A stretch of DNA of 52,772 bases from Schlesneria paludicola DSM 18645 (GTDB lineage: Bacteria; Planctomycetota; Planctomycetia; Planctomycetales; Planctomycetaceae): NCBI GenBank assembly GCA_945862235.1, contig CAMAYU010000022.1, forward strand, positions 1 to 52,772. Direction: 5' to 3'. The position numbers were made by a program, and so were the translations under genes. Below the pieces are notes generated by a model. The model was given only the letters and a program-made list of their open reading frames with translations. It made no database searches and was not told the DNA's origin. This document shows positions 1-8,831 of this stretch, in pieces. Position 1 is the stretch's first letter. Each line of letters opens with the position of its first letter.

Positions 1-1145
1 GCGGCACCGAAGCCGCTGCCGGGGGTGCCGACGAGGTTCGACTTGGAGAGCAGGTGGTCAAAGAACTGCCAGCTCGTCATGCCGCCGGGAGTCTTCAGCC
101 AGACATACGGAGCGTTCACGCCGCCGTGGACGGTGAGGCCCGCTTCGCGCAGGCCCTTGCAGAGGATGGCGGCATTCTCCAAGTAGAAGTCGATCAGGGC
201 GCGAACTTGTGGCCGACCCGTGTCGCTGTACACCGCTTCGGCTCCGCGCTGGACGATGTAGCTGACGCCGTTGAACTTCGTCGTGTGACGGCGGTTCCAC
301 ATCGCGTGCAGTTCAACCGATTCGCCATTGGGCGTCTTGGCCTTCAGCCCCTTGGGCACGACCGTGAACGCACAGCGCGTCCCCGTGAAGCCCGCTGTTT
401 TACTGAAGCTGCGGAACTCGATCGCCACGTCGCGCGCGCCGTCGATCTCGTAGATCGAGTGCGGGATCGCGGGGTCGGTGATGTACGCTTCATAAGCGGC
501 GTCGAAGAAAATAATCGTGTCGTTGGCCTTCGCGTAATCGACGAACTTCTTGAGCGTGTCCCTCGACGCGACCGTCCCCGTCGGGTTGTTGGGGTAGCAC
601 AGATAGAGCAGATCGACTTTGCCCGTCGGCAGTGACGGCGTGAAGTTGTTCTCCGCCGTGACGGGCAGATAGACGAGGCCCGCGTAACGACCCGACTCAT
701 CGGCGGCACCCGTGCGTCCGGCCATCACGTTGGTGTCGACATAGACCGGGTAGACGGGGTCGGTTACGGCGACGACGTTCCCCGCGCCGAAGATGTCGAG
801 GATGTTGCCCGTGTCGCACTTCGAACCGTCCGACACGAAGATCTCGTCCGCCGCGACGTTGGCTCCGCGACTGGCGAAGTCGTGCTTGGCGATGGCCTCG
901 CGCAGGAAGTCGAAGCCCTGCTCGGGGCCGTATCCGCGAAAGGTCGAGCGGTTACCCATCTCATCGACCGCCTTGTGCATCGCTTCGGTGCAAGCCGCGG
1001 GAAGCGGCTCGGTCACGTCGCCGATTCCCATGCGAATGATCTTCGCGCTCGGGTTCTCGGCGGCGAACTTCGCGACCCGGCGACCGATCTCGGGAAAGAG
1101 GTATCCGGCTTTGAGCTTTGAGTAGTTGTCGTTGACGAGGGCCAT
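1..1145 (-). CDS. dapL: LL-diaminopimelate aminotransferase (3' end cut by window edge)
   Basis: PLP-dependent enzyme that converts tetrahydrodipicolinate directly to LL-2,6-diaminopimelate for lysine and peptidoglycan synthesis, bypassing the succinylase route; cytoplasmic. The visible 381 codons begin [20 protein letters not shown] and carry the DapL hallmarks [25 protein letters not shown], the CYPNNPTG substrate/cofactor loop and the PLP lysine in [12 protein letters not shown]. The family is about 410 residues long, so only some 30 residues are missing beyond base 1. ATG at 1143-1145 is preceded by GGAG at good spacing. The gene stands alone. DapL is the typical lysine-pathway aminotransferase of Planctomycetes and Chlamydiae, consistent with the rest of the window. 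Confidence 0.95.
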   Translation of the reverse strand, partial: MALVNDNYSKLKAGYLFPEIGRRVAKFAAENPSAKIIRMGIGDVTEPLPAACTEAMHKAVDEMGNRSTFRGYGPEQGFDFLREAIAKHDFASRGANVAADEIFVSDGSKCDTGNILDIFGAGNVVAVTDPVYPVYVDTNVMAGRTGAADESGRYAGLVYLPVTAENNFTPSLPTGKVDLLYLCYPNNPTGTVASRDTLKKFVDYAKANDTIIFFDAAYEAYITDPAIPHSIYEIDGARDVAIEFRSFSKTAGFTGTRCAFTVVPKGLKAKTPNGESVELHAMWNRRHTTKFNGVSYIVQRGAEAVYSDTGRPQVRALIDFYLENAAILCKGLREAGLTVHGGVNAPYVWLKTPGGMTSWQFFDHLLSKSNLVGTPGSGFGA

Positions 1146-1182
1146 TGAAGACTCCGGGGTGTGGGCTTAGGGAATGGGGCTT

Positions 1183-1206
1183 AGTTTTTTTTGGGGGGGG
1201 GTAGGG
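1183..1206. other. T-tract followed by G-tract upstream of dapL
   Basis: About eight T are followed by about nine G in the spacer just upstream of the dapL start. No function is evident. Tracts like this are prone to slippage and sequencing error, so the exact length is uncertain. Confidence 0.6.
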
Positions 1207-1234
1207 GCAGTACAAAGTGAGAAGTGATTAGTCT

Positions 1235-1372
1235 TCAAACAAGCGAACCCCACCGGGCTTGCCCCGGTGGAAACCGGTCATTGCACTACTTGCTCATTCA
1301 CTCGAATCGGAATCGCGAGTAGTGCAAAACCCGCGAGCCACCGGGGCAAGCCCGGTGAGGTCGCTTGTTTGA
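1235..1372. repeat. Palindromic element family A, copy 1
   Basis: Two arms of about 36 nt (1235-1270 and 1338-1372) are reverse complements apart from a few changes. Each contains CACCGGGCTTGCCCCGGTGG or its complement. An inner stem is formed by TTGCACTACT (1281-1290) and AGTAGTGCAA (1319-1328). Related copies lie at 43971-44097 and 51261-51379. The rest of the 1146-1691 spacer holds no gene I can support. Confidence 0.85.
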
Positions 1373-1691
1373 GGATGAGTGCAAAGTGCAAAATGAAAGA
1401 GCAAGCGTCACGTCAGTTGTCCGTTAGAGAACCAATGAACGTGTGTCGGATCGACACCACGTCAACGAGAGGACCACCGATCAAGCCTGCCCACTTTGCA
1501 CTGATCACTTCTCCTTTTGCGCTCGTCTGAGCGTCATCTCACCAGTAACGGGCCAAGTGTCAGTAACGGGAAGAGAAGACGAAACCGCCGAGCCGTTGTA
1601 GGGGTGCCCGTATCCCTTTTCAACCGAGAGTTCTCTAACATCCCGCCTGCTGGTGACTTGCCCTGTTTCGTTCCACTTGAGGCCACTGAAC

Positions 1692-2318
1692 ATGACCAAT
1701 TCCGATCCCAAGACGACAGCACCTCCACCGAAGTTCGGGTTGTTCGAGTTCGTCATCGGTGGGATCTTTTGCGTTGGGTTCCCAGGGTTCATGACTGCGA
1801 TCGCGCCGGTGTCATGGATGGAGTTCACTCGGGTGGCAGAACGAGTGGACGCAACAACGCAGACGTGTGTCTTCTTCGTGTTCCCCTATTCGACCCAGGA
1901 GCTGGCCGATGTGAAGAAGGTCTCAACGACGTTTCAACTCGGAGACAATCTTCATCGGCGAGCCGGTGATCGCAACCAAGGCCGCGCCGAGTCGGAAGGG
2001 GGTGTCATCCTGCATGGCCCAGAACAGGAAGGACAGGAGGCCAAAACCATCAGCGTCTCGGTCTCACCCGCCAGCTTCAAAGTTGTTGAAGCAAAGGTCA
2101 ACGGGTTCTTCGGTGATCCTCAACAGAAAACGTTGAAGGTCTTCGTCGTGGCCAATTGGAAATTCGGCATCATCTTCGCGGCCCCCCTTTGTCTACTCAC
2201 GGTCCTCTACGTCGTCAGTTGGTCGATGTGGCTGGGCCAAACGCTCGCGAAGCCCTTCATGTTTGCTCCGCCCGAAGAAACCAACGCAGTGGCAGACGAA
2301 ACGCACTCGTCTAAGTGA
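1692..2318 (+). CDS. Hypothetical membrane protein with two TM segments
   Basis: A 208-residue protein of unknown function. ATG at 1692 (MTNSDPKTTAPPPKFGLFEF) is preferred over the earlier in-frame ATG at 1653 because it directly precedes the hydrophobic segment and gives a normal cytoplasmic N-terminus. One membrane segment lies at about residues 13-40 (EFVIGGIFCVGFPGFMTAIA) and a second near 160-185 (FGIIFAAPLCLLTVLYVVSW). Between them is a domain of about 120 residues, predicted extracytoplasmic, with alternating beta-like stretches. The architecture resembles DUF3592-type proteins (TM, beta domain, TM), but I see no diagnostic motif. It stands alone and its stop overlaps nothing. Confidence 0.7.
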   Translation: MTNSDPKTTAPPPKFGLFEFVIGGIFCVGFPGFMTAIAPVSWMEFTRVAERVDATTQTCVFFVFPYSTQELADVKKVSTTFQLGDNLHRRAGDRNQGRAESEGGVILHGPEQEGQEAKTISVSVSPASFKVVEAKVNGFFGDPQQKTLKVFVVANWKFGIIFAAPLCLLTVLYVVSWSMWLGQTLAKPFMFAPPEETNAVADETHSSK

Positions 2319-2328
2319 CTCCGGCCCA

Positions 2329-2339
2329 CGCGGTTAAAC
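2329..2339 (+). repeat. CGCGGTTAAAC motif, isolated copy
   Basis: This 11-mer recurs at 8751-8762 and as both arms of an inverted repeat at 52496-52582. It may be a relic of the same palindromic element. Confidence 0.5.
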
Positions 2340-2449
2340 GAGGGAATGGTTCAGGTACTTTCGAGCGATGTGGAACAGACAGTGAAAACGTGGGTCCGGT
2401 GTCTCGCTGGACTCCAATTGCAGTGGTAGAACGGGACAGAATTCCGTGG

Positions 2450-2527
2450 GCTTCGCCTTTCATTCGTGCGGCCCTCAATTCGCGCGGGACCATTTCCGCG
2501 CGAATTGAGAGCAGCGCGAATGAAGCC
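2450..2527. repeat. Large inverted repeat upstream of the ceramidase-family gene
   Basis: Arms 2450-2487 and 2496-2527 pair with a few mismatches. The core is TCAATTCGCGCGG against CCGCGCGAATTGA around an 8-nt loop. It fills much of the 320-base spacer 2319-2638. It has no T-tract, so it is not a classical terminator. Confidence 0.75.
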
Positions 2528-2576
2528 GGAATACTCGAACAGCTCAGGCCGCAATCGGGCTTGAACCATGCCGATA

Positions 2577-2596
2577 ACGGGCAAGCGAGACGCTTA
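2577..2596 (+). repeat. 20-nt dispersed repeat, copy 1
   Basis: ACGGGCAAGCGAGACGCTTA. Present again at 44210-44229 (identical) and at 7529-7548 (one mismatch), always in spacers. Confidence 0.7.
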
Positions 2597-2638
2597 GTTT
2601 ACGTGTACGAACTCCCTCTTTCGACGAGGCCACTCATA

Positions 2639-4015
2639 ATGCGATCGGTGTTCAAACTGAGCGTGTTGATTTTGATCGGGGCCGCGCTGCTCGGGTCGCT
2701 CGCGACGGCGGCCGAGCCGGGGTGGAAGGGGGGCGTGGCGAAGTCGGTCATCACGCCGAAGCTGGCGATGTGGATGGCCGGTTATGGGGGGCGAACCGAA
2801 CCTGCGAAAGGGGCGCTGCACGATCTGTGTGTGCGCGTGCTGGCTCTGGAAGACGCGAGCGGTCATCGAGGGGTCGTGCTGTCGAGCGATACGCTCGGAA
2901 TCTCGAAGCCGATCTATGACGAGGTCTCGCGCCGTGTGAAGGAGCAGTTCGGACTGGAGCGTTCGCAGTTGATGCTCCATGCCTCGCATACTCATTGCGG
3001 GCCGGTGTTGAAGAGCGCGCTGTACGACATCTATCCGTTGGACGAAGCCCAGATCAAACTGATCGAGGATTACTCCGACTGGCTGACAACAGAGATCGTG
3101 GCGACGATCGGTCGCGCGTTGAAGGACCTCCGCCCGGTGACGGTCTCGCGCGGAGTCGGTTCAGCCGACTTCGGTGTGAACCGCCGGACCAATCGGGAAC
3201 CGGACGTGCCAATGCTGCGTGAGCAGAATCTGCTGCTTGGTCCCGTCGATCACACGGTGCCGACGCTGGCCGTGCGCGATGCGGATGGAAAACTGATCGC
3301 GGTCGCGTTTGCGTACGCCTGTCACAACACGACGCTCAGCTTTCAGCAGTGGTGCGGCGATTATGCAGGCTTTGCTCAATATGACTTGGAGCAGAACCAT
3401 CCCGGCGCGGTCGCTCTGTTCTGTATGGGCTGCGGCGCGGATCAAAATCCGCTGCCAAGGCGGACGGTTGAACTGGCCGAAACGTATGGCAAACGGCTGT
3501 CGGCGGCAGTCGATGCCGTTCTGATGCAGCCGCAAGACCGAGTGGCCCCGACTCTGCGGACGACTCACGAATTCGTGCAACTCACCATGCAGGGCCTGCC
3601 GAAAACCGAGGAACTGAAACGGTTGGCGGCAGCGGCCCCGAATTACAGCCAGCGGTGGGCCGAACGGATTCTGAAACTGATCGAGACGAAAGCCGACATC
3701 CCGCAGGTCTACCCATACCCGATCACCACTTGGAAGTTGGGAGGCGATCAAATTTGGATCGCCCTCGGCGGCGAGGTGGTGGTCGATTACTCGCTGAGAC
3801 TAAAAGCCGAGCATGGCGAGCAAGCGTGGGTGACAGCCTATGCCAACGACGTGATGGCCTACATCCCGTCCAAGCGCGTGCTGCTCGAAGGAGGCTACGA
3901 AGGACAAAGCTCGATGATCGTGTACGGCCTGCCGACAGATCGCTGGGCGGAAGATGTTGAAGAACGAATCGCGGCGGCGGTGGGACGGCTCGTCGAGCAG
4001 GTCCGCAAGAAATGA
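2639..4015 (+). CDS. Secreted neutral/alkaline ceramidase-family hydrolase
   Basis: A 458-residue protein similar to the N-terminal domain of neutral/alkaline non-lysosomal ceramidases (PF04734), which hydrolyse the amide bond of ceramides in a zinc-dependent reaction. Planctomycetes have many paralogues whose substrates are unknown. ATG at 2639 starts a clear signal peptide (MRSVFKLSVLILIGAALLGS, cleavage near LATAA/E), so the upstream in-frame extension from 2315 is rejected. Family motifs are HASHTHCGP (residues 114-122, zinc-binding histidines), YACHNTTLS and CMGCGADQNP, which corresponds to the family's GDxSPN loop. The protein lacks the C-terminal Ig-like domain of full ceramidases, so lipid amide substrate is inferred only. 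Confidence 0.85.
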   Translation: MRSVFKLSVLILIGAALLGSLATAAEPGWKGGVAKSVITPKLAMWMAGYGGRTEPAKGALHDLCVRVLALEDASGHRGVVLSSDTLGISKPIYDEVSRRVKEQFGLERSQLMLHASHTHCGPVLKSALYDIYPLDEAQIKLIEDYSDWLTTEIVATIGRALKDLRPVTVSRGVGSADFGVNRRTNREPDVPMLREQNLLLGPVDHTVPTLAVRDADGKLIAVAFAYACHNTTLSFQQWCGDYAGFAQYDLEQNHPGAVALFCMGCGADQNPLPRRTVELAETYGKRLSAAVDAVLMQPQDRVAPTLRTTHEFVQLTMQGLPKTEELKRLAAAAPNYSQRWAERILKLIETKADIPQVYPYPITTWKLGGDQIWIALGGEVVVDYSLRLKAEHGEQAWVTAYANDVMAYIPSKRVLLEGGYEGQSSMIVYGLPTDRWAEDVEERIAAAVGRLVEQVRKK

Positions 4016-4028
4016 CTGAGGTGGCAAC

Positions 4029-4098
4029 ACCCACCCGCAGCGTGAGCCAGGGCGAATGTCGAGCGACTTCCTTCCTCGCTCACGCGGCAGGTGGGTGG
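4029..4098. repeat. Palindromic element family C, degenerate copy
   Basis: The left arm has CACCCACCCGCAGCGTGAGC and the right arm (4074-4098) has CCTCGCTCACGCGGCAGGTG. These are diverged versions of the arms at 10006-10236 and 38293-38384. It sits between the ceramidase-family gene and the NUDIX gene. Confidence 0.7.
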
Positions 4099-4155
4099 CC
4101 TGCTTGAGCAGTCTCTGACAAATCCGACGTGAGAACACAACTAGGAACCGAGTCG

Positions 4156-4584
4156 ATGCGACGTGTGAAGTCTTGTGGAGTGCTGCTCTTTCGCCGCCAA
4201 CCGGAACTGAGTTTCCTGTTGATGAAGCACTCGCATCGGTTCGATCTGCCGAAAGGGCACGTCGAAGCGGGTGAGACCGAACTCGAATGCGCCCTGCGCG
4301 AGACGTGGGAGGAAACCGGCATTCCCACGGATCGCGTGTCGCTCGACCCCGCCTTTCGATTTGAGGAAACATACTTCCCCGTCGAACCGCGTTTCGGTAC
4401 CGAGCGCGTTGAGAAGACGCTCGTCATCTTCCTCGGTTGGGTCGAAGGTTCGGAACCGATTCGCGTCACCGAGCATCAGGGTCACGAATGGCGACTGTGG
4501 CGACCACCGCACAAAATTCAAAAGTACACGCTCAACCCACTGCTCAGTTTGGTCGAGGCGCACTTCGCCAAAGCGACTCCGTGA
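4156..4584 (+). CDS. NUDIX hydrolase, Ap4A hydrolase-like
   Basis: A 142-residue NUDIX protein that probably cleaves dinucleoside polyphosphates such as Ap4A or another nucleoside diphosphate-linked substrate. The complete NUDIX box GHVEAGETELECALRETWEE-TG (residues about 35-56) fits Gx5Ex7REUxEExGU. The sequence RRVKSCGVLLFRR at the N-terminus and the DLPKGHVE segment are typical of the NUDT2/diadenosine tetraphosphatase group. ATG at 4156 is preceded by AGGA 8 nt upstream and is preferred over an in-frame GTG at 4129. The gene ends shortly before a bidirectional-looking hairpin terminator and converges on the MFS gene. Confidence 0.85.
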   Translation: MRRVKSCGVLLFRRQPELSFLLMKHSHRFDLPKGHVEAGETELECALRETWEETGIPTDRVSLDPAFRFEETYFPVEPRFGTERVEKTLVIFLGWVEGSEPIRVTEHQGHEWRLWRPPHKIQKYTLNPLLSLVEAHFAKATP

Positions 4585-4644
4585 CGAGTCTTCACAATCT
4601 CGTAACGCCACATCAAAACGGATGCTGCGAGTTGCAGTAAAAGA

Positions 4645-4683
4645 ACGAAGGCCGGACCAACAGGGGCCGGCCTTCGTTTGTTA
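4645..4683 (+). terminator. Hairpin terminator after the NUDIX gene
   Basis: An 11-bp stem ACGAAGGCCGG/CCGGCCTTCGT followed by a T-rich tail. It lies between two convergent genes and could serve both. Confidence 0.8.
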
Positions 4684-4723
4684 TGGGCTTGGCTATTCCA
4701 GCAAGATCAAGCGGTGGCTTGCA

Positions 4724-6052
4724 TCATGCTGCCGCTTGTTCCAAGTTCCCTTTGGGAGGATGGAAGAACAGCAATAGCAGGACCGCCGCCACGAGAGCCG
4801 CTCCCGACGGGTAGAGCAGCAGCCTGCTGTAATCGACCACTTCACCGGTGGTGTGTTGCTTCTGCAGCGCGGGCCAGATGAACCGGGCGGCGATCGGGCC
4901 AAGGCCGAGAATCAGGAAGTTGAACAGACCTTGGGCACTCGTCCGAGCATCCTTTGGGAAGACCTCATCGACGAGGATGTAGAGCGTCGCGAAGAAGAAG
5001 GCATAACAGACGCCGTGCAGCACGTTCACCGCGACGGCACAGTAGGGATCGGGCACCATCGCAAAGACCGCGAATCGCACCGTGTGACCGAGAATCCCGA
5101 GGATCATCGTGTAGCGCCAGCCCAAGTTTTTGAGGACATAGCCGAGAAAGACCATCGTCCCGATCTCGGCAATCTGGCCGACGCTCATCGCGGGCTGAAT
5201 CCAGTTCGACGGGACACCGACTTTTTCGAGATACGTGAACGCGAAGAAGAAGAAGCCGTCGTGAACGGTCGCGTCGATAAACGTGACGATGAACAGCACG
5301 AACAGGAACGGATGCTTGAGCAGCTTCATCGCTTCAAGCCATGCCAGAGAATGTTCCTTGTCCTTGGCGGGCTTCGGTGGCGTGTGCGGCAGTGAGAGGC
5401 TGAGTACCGCCAGCACGAGTGATGCGGCACCCGCTGTGAAGAAGGCCGCACACTTCCCCTTGTTGAGGTCGTTGCCAGACAAGCTGGTTCCGAGCGCGGC
5501 ACCGAGCCAATTCACAAAGCCTCCCGCCGCTTCCATCGTCGGAATCTTGGCCCAGTCAGCCAGAATGAAAATGAACGGCCAACTGGCGGCGATCCAACCG
5601 ATCGTGCCCCAGAGTCGTACCGGCCCGAACTCCTTCTGCGGATCAGTCATGTTGGCAAAGGCGATCGTGTTCGTGACCGAGATCGTCGGCACATAGAACA
5701 GGCAGTGAATCGCCATGCAGGCAAAGAAGAGCCAATAGTTCGCTGAACCGGGTTGGCCGCTGAAAGCCATCAGCGACAGACCGCCCAGCCCCAGCATCGA
5801 GAGGCCACCGAGGAGATGACTAAACGCGAGGTACTTCTCGGCGGCAAAGTTTCGGTCCACAAACTGGTTGGCGAAGAACATCGCCAAGATGGCCGAGACC
5901 GGGAAGGCGATGTTCAGCCCAAACTGCTGCCATTCGTCGAAACCCAATCCTCCGGCTCCAAAGAACCCGAAGCTCGGCGGCAGCCACGCCCCCCAGATGA
6001 AGAACTCCAAAAACATCATGGCGTAAAGCTTAAGTCGCACGGATCGCTGCAT
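4724..6052 (-). CDS. MFS transporter, nucleoside:H+ symporter-like
   Basis: A 442-residue inner-membrane transporter with about 12 hydrophobic segments. The start MQRSVRLKLYAMMFLEFFIW and the WGAWLPPSF segment resemble the NupG/XapB nucleoside:proton symporter family (TC 2.A.1.10), and the FANMTDPQKEFGPVRLWGTI segment is the usual conserved loop after TM4-5. I start at ATG 6050-6052, which puts the first TM segment about 10 residues in. The in-frame extension to 6478 is not hydrophobic and runs through the spacer repeat, so I reject it. The substrate is inferred only as a nucleoside or related compound. Transcribed alone and convergent with the NUDIX gene. Confidence 0.85.
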   Translation of the reverse strand: MQRSVRLKLYAMMFLEFFIWGAWLPPSFGFFGAGGLGFDEWQQFGLNIAFPVSAILAMFFANQFVDRNFAAEKYLAFSHLLGGLSMLGLGGLSLMAFSGQPGSANYWLFFACMAIHCLFYVPTISVTNTIAFANMTDPQKEFGPVRLWGTIGWIAASWPFIFILADWAKIPTMEAAGGFVNWLGAALGTSLSGNDLNKGKCAAFFTAGAASLVLAVLSLSLPHTPPKPAKDKEHSLAWLEAMKLLKHPFLFVLFIVTFIDATVHDGFFFFAFTYLEKVGVPSNWIQPAMSVGQIAEIGTMVFLGYVLKNLGWRYTMILGILGHTVRFAVFAMVPDPYCAVAVNVLHGVCYAFFFATLYILVDEVFPKDARTSAQGLFNFLILGLGPIAARFIWPALQKQHTTGEVVDYSRLLLYPSGAALVAAVLLLLFFHPPKGNLEQAAA

Positions 6053-6181
6053 GGAGGGGGCTCTCTTCTTGAGATGTCGAACGTCGGTGGAACGGACTGG
6101 CGGGGCGAGATGATGCCTTGGAGATCGGTCTCGGGCAAGCAACGACCACACCAACCCAATGGTTCTGCCCAATTTCAATAT

Positions 6182-6277
6182 AAGGTGGGACAAATTCGCT
6201 TCGAGCGCCGGCCCACCATCTTCAAATACTTCATTTCCTTGTGGGACAGCGCGGTGATGCGCCGCTGGTTCACCCAA
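6182..6277. repeat. Palindromic element family B, degenerate copy
   Basis: AAGGTGGGACAAATTCGCTT followed by CGAGCGCCGGCCCACCAT matches one arm of the element at 34318-34419. The opposite arm (about 6241-6277) is diverged but alignable. It lies upstream of the MFS gene. The rest of 6053-6547 contains only the terminator at 6484-6507. Confidence 0.75.
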
Positions 6278-6479
6278 CCCCCAACAAGCGATATGGCCGC
6301 AGCTCCCCCCAGGTGAACCGCAGGCACTCCGTGCCACAGGCACCGACGCCAGTGCTACTCGGTCAGACAACCCGTCTCGAATGGTTGCACGCGCGGGTGA
6401 GAAAACGGGGTTGGGATTGATGACGGCTGATGATTCGGCACCGTCCGAAATGGACCGCGAATCGCCGCCGTCTACCAAC

Positions 6480-6507
6480 GAAAAAACCCCTGTTTGGCAG
6501 GGGTTTG
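6480..6507 (-). terminator. Rho-independent terminator of tRNA-Thr
   Basis: Read leftward, a stem AAACCCCTG/CAGGGGTTT with loop CCAAA is followed by a run of six T. It lies about 40 nt downstream of the leftward tRNA-Thr gene. Confidence 0.85.
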
Positions 6508-6547
6508 AGGACGATTGTGGACTCGTGATGATTGCTGAGAATCAAGA

Positions 6548-6619
6548 GCCGCCGGTCAGATTCGAACTGACGACCTATGCTTTACGAAAGCATCGCTCTA
6601 CCAACTGAGCTACGGTGGC
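6548..6619 (-). tRNA. tRNA-Thr (anticodon CGU)
   Basis: Cloverleaf read on the minus strand. The D arm is GCTC/GAGC, the anticodon stem is ATGCT/AGCAT with loop TTCGTAA (anticodon CGT, codon ACG), and the T arm is GTCAG-TTCGAAT-CTGAC. The acceptor stem is GCCACCG/CGGCGGC, which pairs at six of seven positions with an A4:C69 mismatch. CCA is not encoded. A T-run hairpin terminator follows. Confidence 0.92.
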
Positions 6620-6966
6620 GGGGAAATCGACTGAAACAGGACTTGGGCGAAGCGGATGGTCCTGAAGCCTCTGCCTTCGCGTATTACTGCGATAGCTTCC
6701 GCTCAGCCGCCAGCCCAATCGGGGCGGGATGATAGCAAAACCCAAACGTCGGGCAAGGCCGCAAGTTCTTGATCGGTGGGCTGCATGAGAACAGGATTGT
6801 GACGACCATAACACCGCTGCGAGACTCTCCTGATAACTTCCTTGTGTGCGCCCCAAACGACGAATACCATGTGCCGCCTTGCTCGCGGCCGGGTGTTGAT
6901 GGGTGTGCATCCCACGAACCGTCGCGGCGCGTGTTCTGATTGTTCTGCTCGGAAAGTCTTGCGTCG
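6620..6966. other. Spacer between divergent tRNA-Thr and ilvN
   Basis: No gene, strong hairpin or recognisable repeat is visible in these 347 bases. The promoters of tRNA-Thr (leftward) and ilvN (rightward) must lie here, but I cannot assign -35/-10 boxes with confidence. Confidence 0.5.
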
Positions 6967-7503
6967 ATGAAGCATGTTTTGTCCGCGATGGTGATGAACC
7001 AACCGGGTGTGCTCGCTCACATTTCGGGGATGCTCGCGTCGCGAGCGTTCAACATCGAAAGTCTGGCGGTCGGCGAGACCGAAAACCCCGAGTTTTCCCG
7101 AGTGACGTTCGTCGTCGCAGGCGACGACAAGGTGCTGAATCAGGTCCGCAAGCAGCTTGAAAAGATCATCACCGTCGTCAAGGTCGTGGACTATCAGAAC
7201 CAAGCCGTGGTCGAACGCGATCTGATGCTCATCAAGGTGGCGACGGCTTCCGGCACGCGGACTGAGATTCGGGAGATGGTCGATATCTTCCGAGGCAAGA
7301 TCGTCGATATCGGGGCCAGCCATGTGATCGTCGAAATCTCCGGCTCCGAAAACAAACTGACTGCGTTCGTCGATCTGATGCGACCGTTCGGCATCATCGA
7401 GATGGTCCGGACGGGGCGAGTCGCCTTGGCGCGGGAGACTTCGCTGTCGATTGAATCTGCCCTGCAACCGCCGCCGACCTATGAAGAGGCGGCGCTGGCT
7501 TAG
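6967..7503 (+). CDS. ilvN: Acetolactate synthase small (regulatory) subunit
   Basis: A 178-residue regulatory subunit of acetohydroxyacid synthase, which confers valine feedback inhibition on the first common step of branched-chain amino-acid synthesis. The N-terminal ACT domain (MKHVLSAMVMNQPGVLAHIS, NIESLAVGETENPEFSRVTF) is followed by the conserved ERDLMLIKV segment and the C-terminal domain ending GIIEMVRTGRVALAR. ATG at 6967 aligns with the family start; the earlier in-frame start at 6940 adds unconserved residues. The large catalytic subunit is not in the window. It precedes ilvC by 105 bp, likely as an operon. Confidence 0.95.
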   Translation: MKHVLSAMVMNQPGVLAHISGMLASRAFNIESLAVGETENPEFSRVTFVVAGDDKVLNQVRKQLEKIITVVKVVDYQNQAVVERDLMLIKVATASGTRTEIREMVDIFRGKIVDIGASHVIVEISGSENKLTAFVDLMRPFGIIEMVRTGRVALARETSLSIESALQPPPTYEEAALA

Positions 7504-7528
7504 CTTGCTCGCCGAATAACCAAAGAAC

Positions 7529-7548
7529 ACGGGCGAGCGAGACGCTTA
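7529..7548 (+). repeat. 20-nt dispersed repeat, copy 2
   Basis: ACGGGCGAGCGAGACGCTTA differs at one base from the copies at 2577 and 44210. With GCTTGCTCGCC just upstream (7503-7513) it forms a short inverted repeat in the ilvN-ilvC spacer. Confidence 0.65.
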
Positions 7549-7608
7549 CCCTACGAATCAAACTTCTGTAACGACCCTCCTCCTTTTTCAATCGAGACGA
7601 GAACCACG

Positions 7609-8613
7609 ATGGCCGCCAAGGTTTACTATGACGACGATGCCGACCTGTCCCTGCTGAAGGGCAAGACCATTTCCATCCTGGGCTACGGCAGCCAAGGTCA
7701 TGCTCAGGCTCAGAACCTGCGAGACAGCGGCTGCACGGTCGTCATCGGGCAGCGTCCCGGCAGCAAGAACTACGACTTGGCAGTCAGTCACGGCTTCAAG
7801 CCGGTCTCGCTGGCCGAAGCGACCAAGGTCGGTGATCTCGTCAACATCCTGCTTCCAGATGAAGTTCAGGGCGACCTCTACAAGAGCGACATCAAGCCGA
7901 ACCTCAAGCCGGGCGCACTCCTGATGTGCTCGCACGGTTTCAACCTGCACTTCGGTCAGGTTCTGCCACCAGCGGGAACCGACTGTGCACTGGTCGCTCC
8001 CAAGGGGCCGGGCCACTTGGTTCGCAGCGAATACGAAAAGGGTGGCGGTGTGCCGAGCCTGATCGCTCTGTCACCGGGGGCTTCCGACATGAGTCGCAAG
8101 TTGGCGCTGGCCTATGCCAAGGGGATCGGCGGCACGCGCGGTGGCGTCATCGAAACGACGATCGCCGAAGAGACCGAAACCGACTTGTTCGGTGAGCAGG
8201 TCGTGCTGTGTGGTGGTGTCAGCGCCCTCATCAAAGCGGCGTTCGAGACTCTCACCGAAGCGGGCTATCAGCCCGAGATGGCGTACTTCGAGTGTATGCA
8301 CGAGCTGAAGCTGATCGTCGATCTCTTCTATCAGGGCGGCCTGAACTACATGCGTTACAGCGTGTCGAACACCGCTGAGTTCGGTGACTACACGCGTGGC
8401 CCGCGGATCGTCACGGCCGAGACCAAACTCGAAATGAAAAAGATCCTCCACGAAATTCAATCCGGCCAATTCGCCAAGGAATGGATTCTGGAGAACAAGG
8501 CCAATCAAGCCAGCTTCCAGGCGATCAAGCGTCGCGAACGGAGCCATCCGATCGAAGAGACCGGCAAGCAGCTCCGCCGCATGATGAAGTGGATTAACGC
8601 CAAGGAACACTGA
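7609..8613 (+). CDS. ilvC: Ketol-acid reductoisomerase (NADP+), class I
   Basis: A 334-residue class I (short) KARI that converts acetolactate or acetohydroxybutyrate to the dihydroxy acid using NADPH and Mg2+. The Rossmann motif [17 protein letters not shown] (residues about 24-40), [11 protein letters not shown], the metal-ligand segment [16 protein letters not shown] and the second-domain [20 protein letters not shown] are all intact. [10 protein letters not shown] follows beta-2, and its Arg/Ser are consistent with NADP preference. Length is normal. It follows ilvN and ends at a strong terminator. Confidence 0.97.
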   Translation: MAAKVYYDDDADLSLLKGKTISILGYGSQGHAQAQNLRDSGCTVVIGQRPGSKNYDLAVSHGFKPVSLAEATKVGDLVNILLPDEVQGDLYKSDIKPNLKPGALLMCSHGFNLHFGQVLPPAGTDCALVAPKGPGHLVRSEYEKGGGVPSLIALSPGASDMSRKLALAYAKGIGGTRGGVIETTIAEETETDLFGEQVVLCGGVSALIKAAFETLTEAGYQPEMAYFECMHELKLIVDLFYQGGLNYMRYSVSNTAEFGDYTRGPRIVTAETKLEMKKILHEIQSGQFAKEWILENKANQASFQAIKRRERSHPIEETGKQLRRMMKWINAKEH

Positions 8614-8663
8614 TCGCCATTCGCGGCGTGCTTGGTCGATCCAGCACGCTCAGAAAATCAATC

Positions 8664-8706
8664 GCCCCCTCCCTCCGCGACCTCGTGGATCGAGGGGGCT
8701 TTTTTG
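8664..8706 (+). terminator. Rho-independent terminator after ilvC
   Basis: Stem GCCCCCTC (8664-8671) with GAGGGGGC (8692-8699), followed by TTTTTT. Confidence 0.9.
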
Positions 8707-8750
8707 TTGGCACTCGTTACGCTTTCCGCCCGCTAGCGACATAAACCTCG

Positions 8751-8762
8751 CGCGGTTAAACA
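8751..8762 (+). repeat. CGCGGTTAAACA motif, isolated copy
   Basis: Identical to one arm of the inverted repeat at 52496-52582. It lies in the spacer before the NagA-like gene. Confidence 0.5.
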
Positions 8763-8831
8763 TCGCAGACAGGTCCGAATGAGGCGTAAGCCGCCTCGTT
8801 CCACGCAACGCTGATTTCCGGAGTCTTCGCC

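Noticed and set aside
1235..1372. CRISPR-like repeat
   Set aside because: Two inverted arms only, not regularly spaced direct repeats, and no cas genes anywhere.
2315..2638. N-terminal extension of the ceramidase-family protein
   Set aside because: It crosses an inverted repeat and would place the signal peptide at residue 109.
6703..7530. Minus-strand frame of 275 codons opposite ilvN
   Set aside because: ilvN has an intact ACT domain and family length on the plus strand.
6940..7608. Branched-chain amino-acid leader attenuator or riboswitch before ilvN or ilvC
   Set aside because: No leader peptide rich in Ile/Val/Leu codons and no terminator hairpin are visible before either gene.
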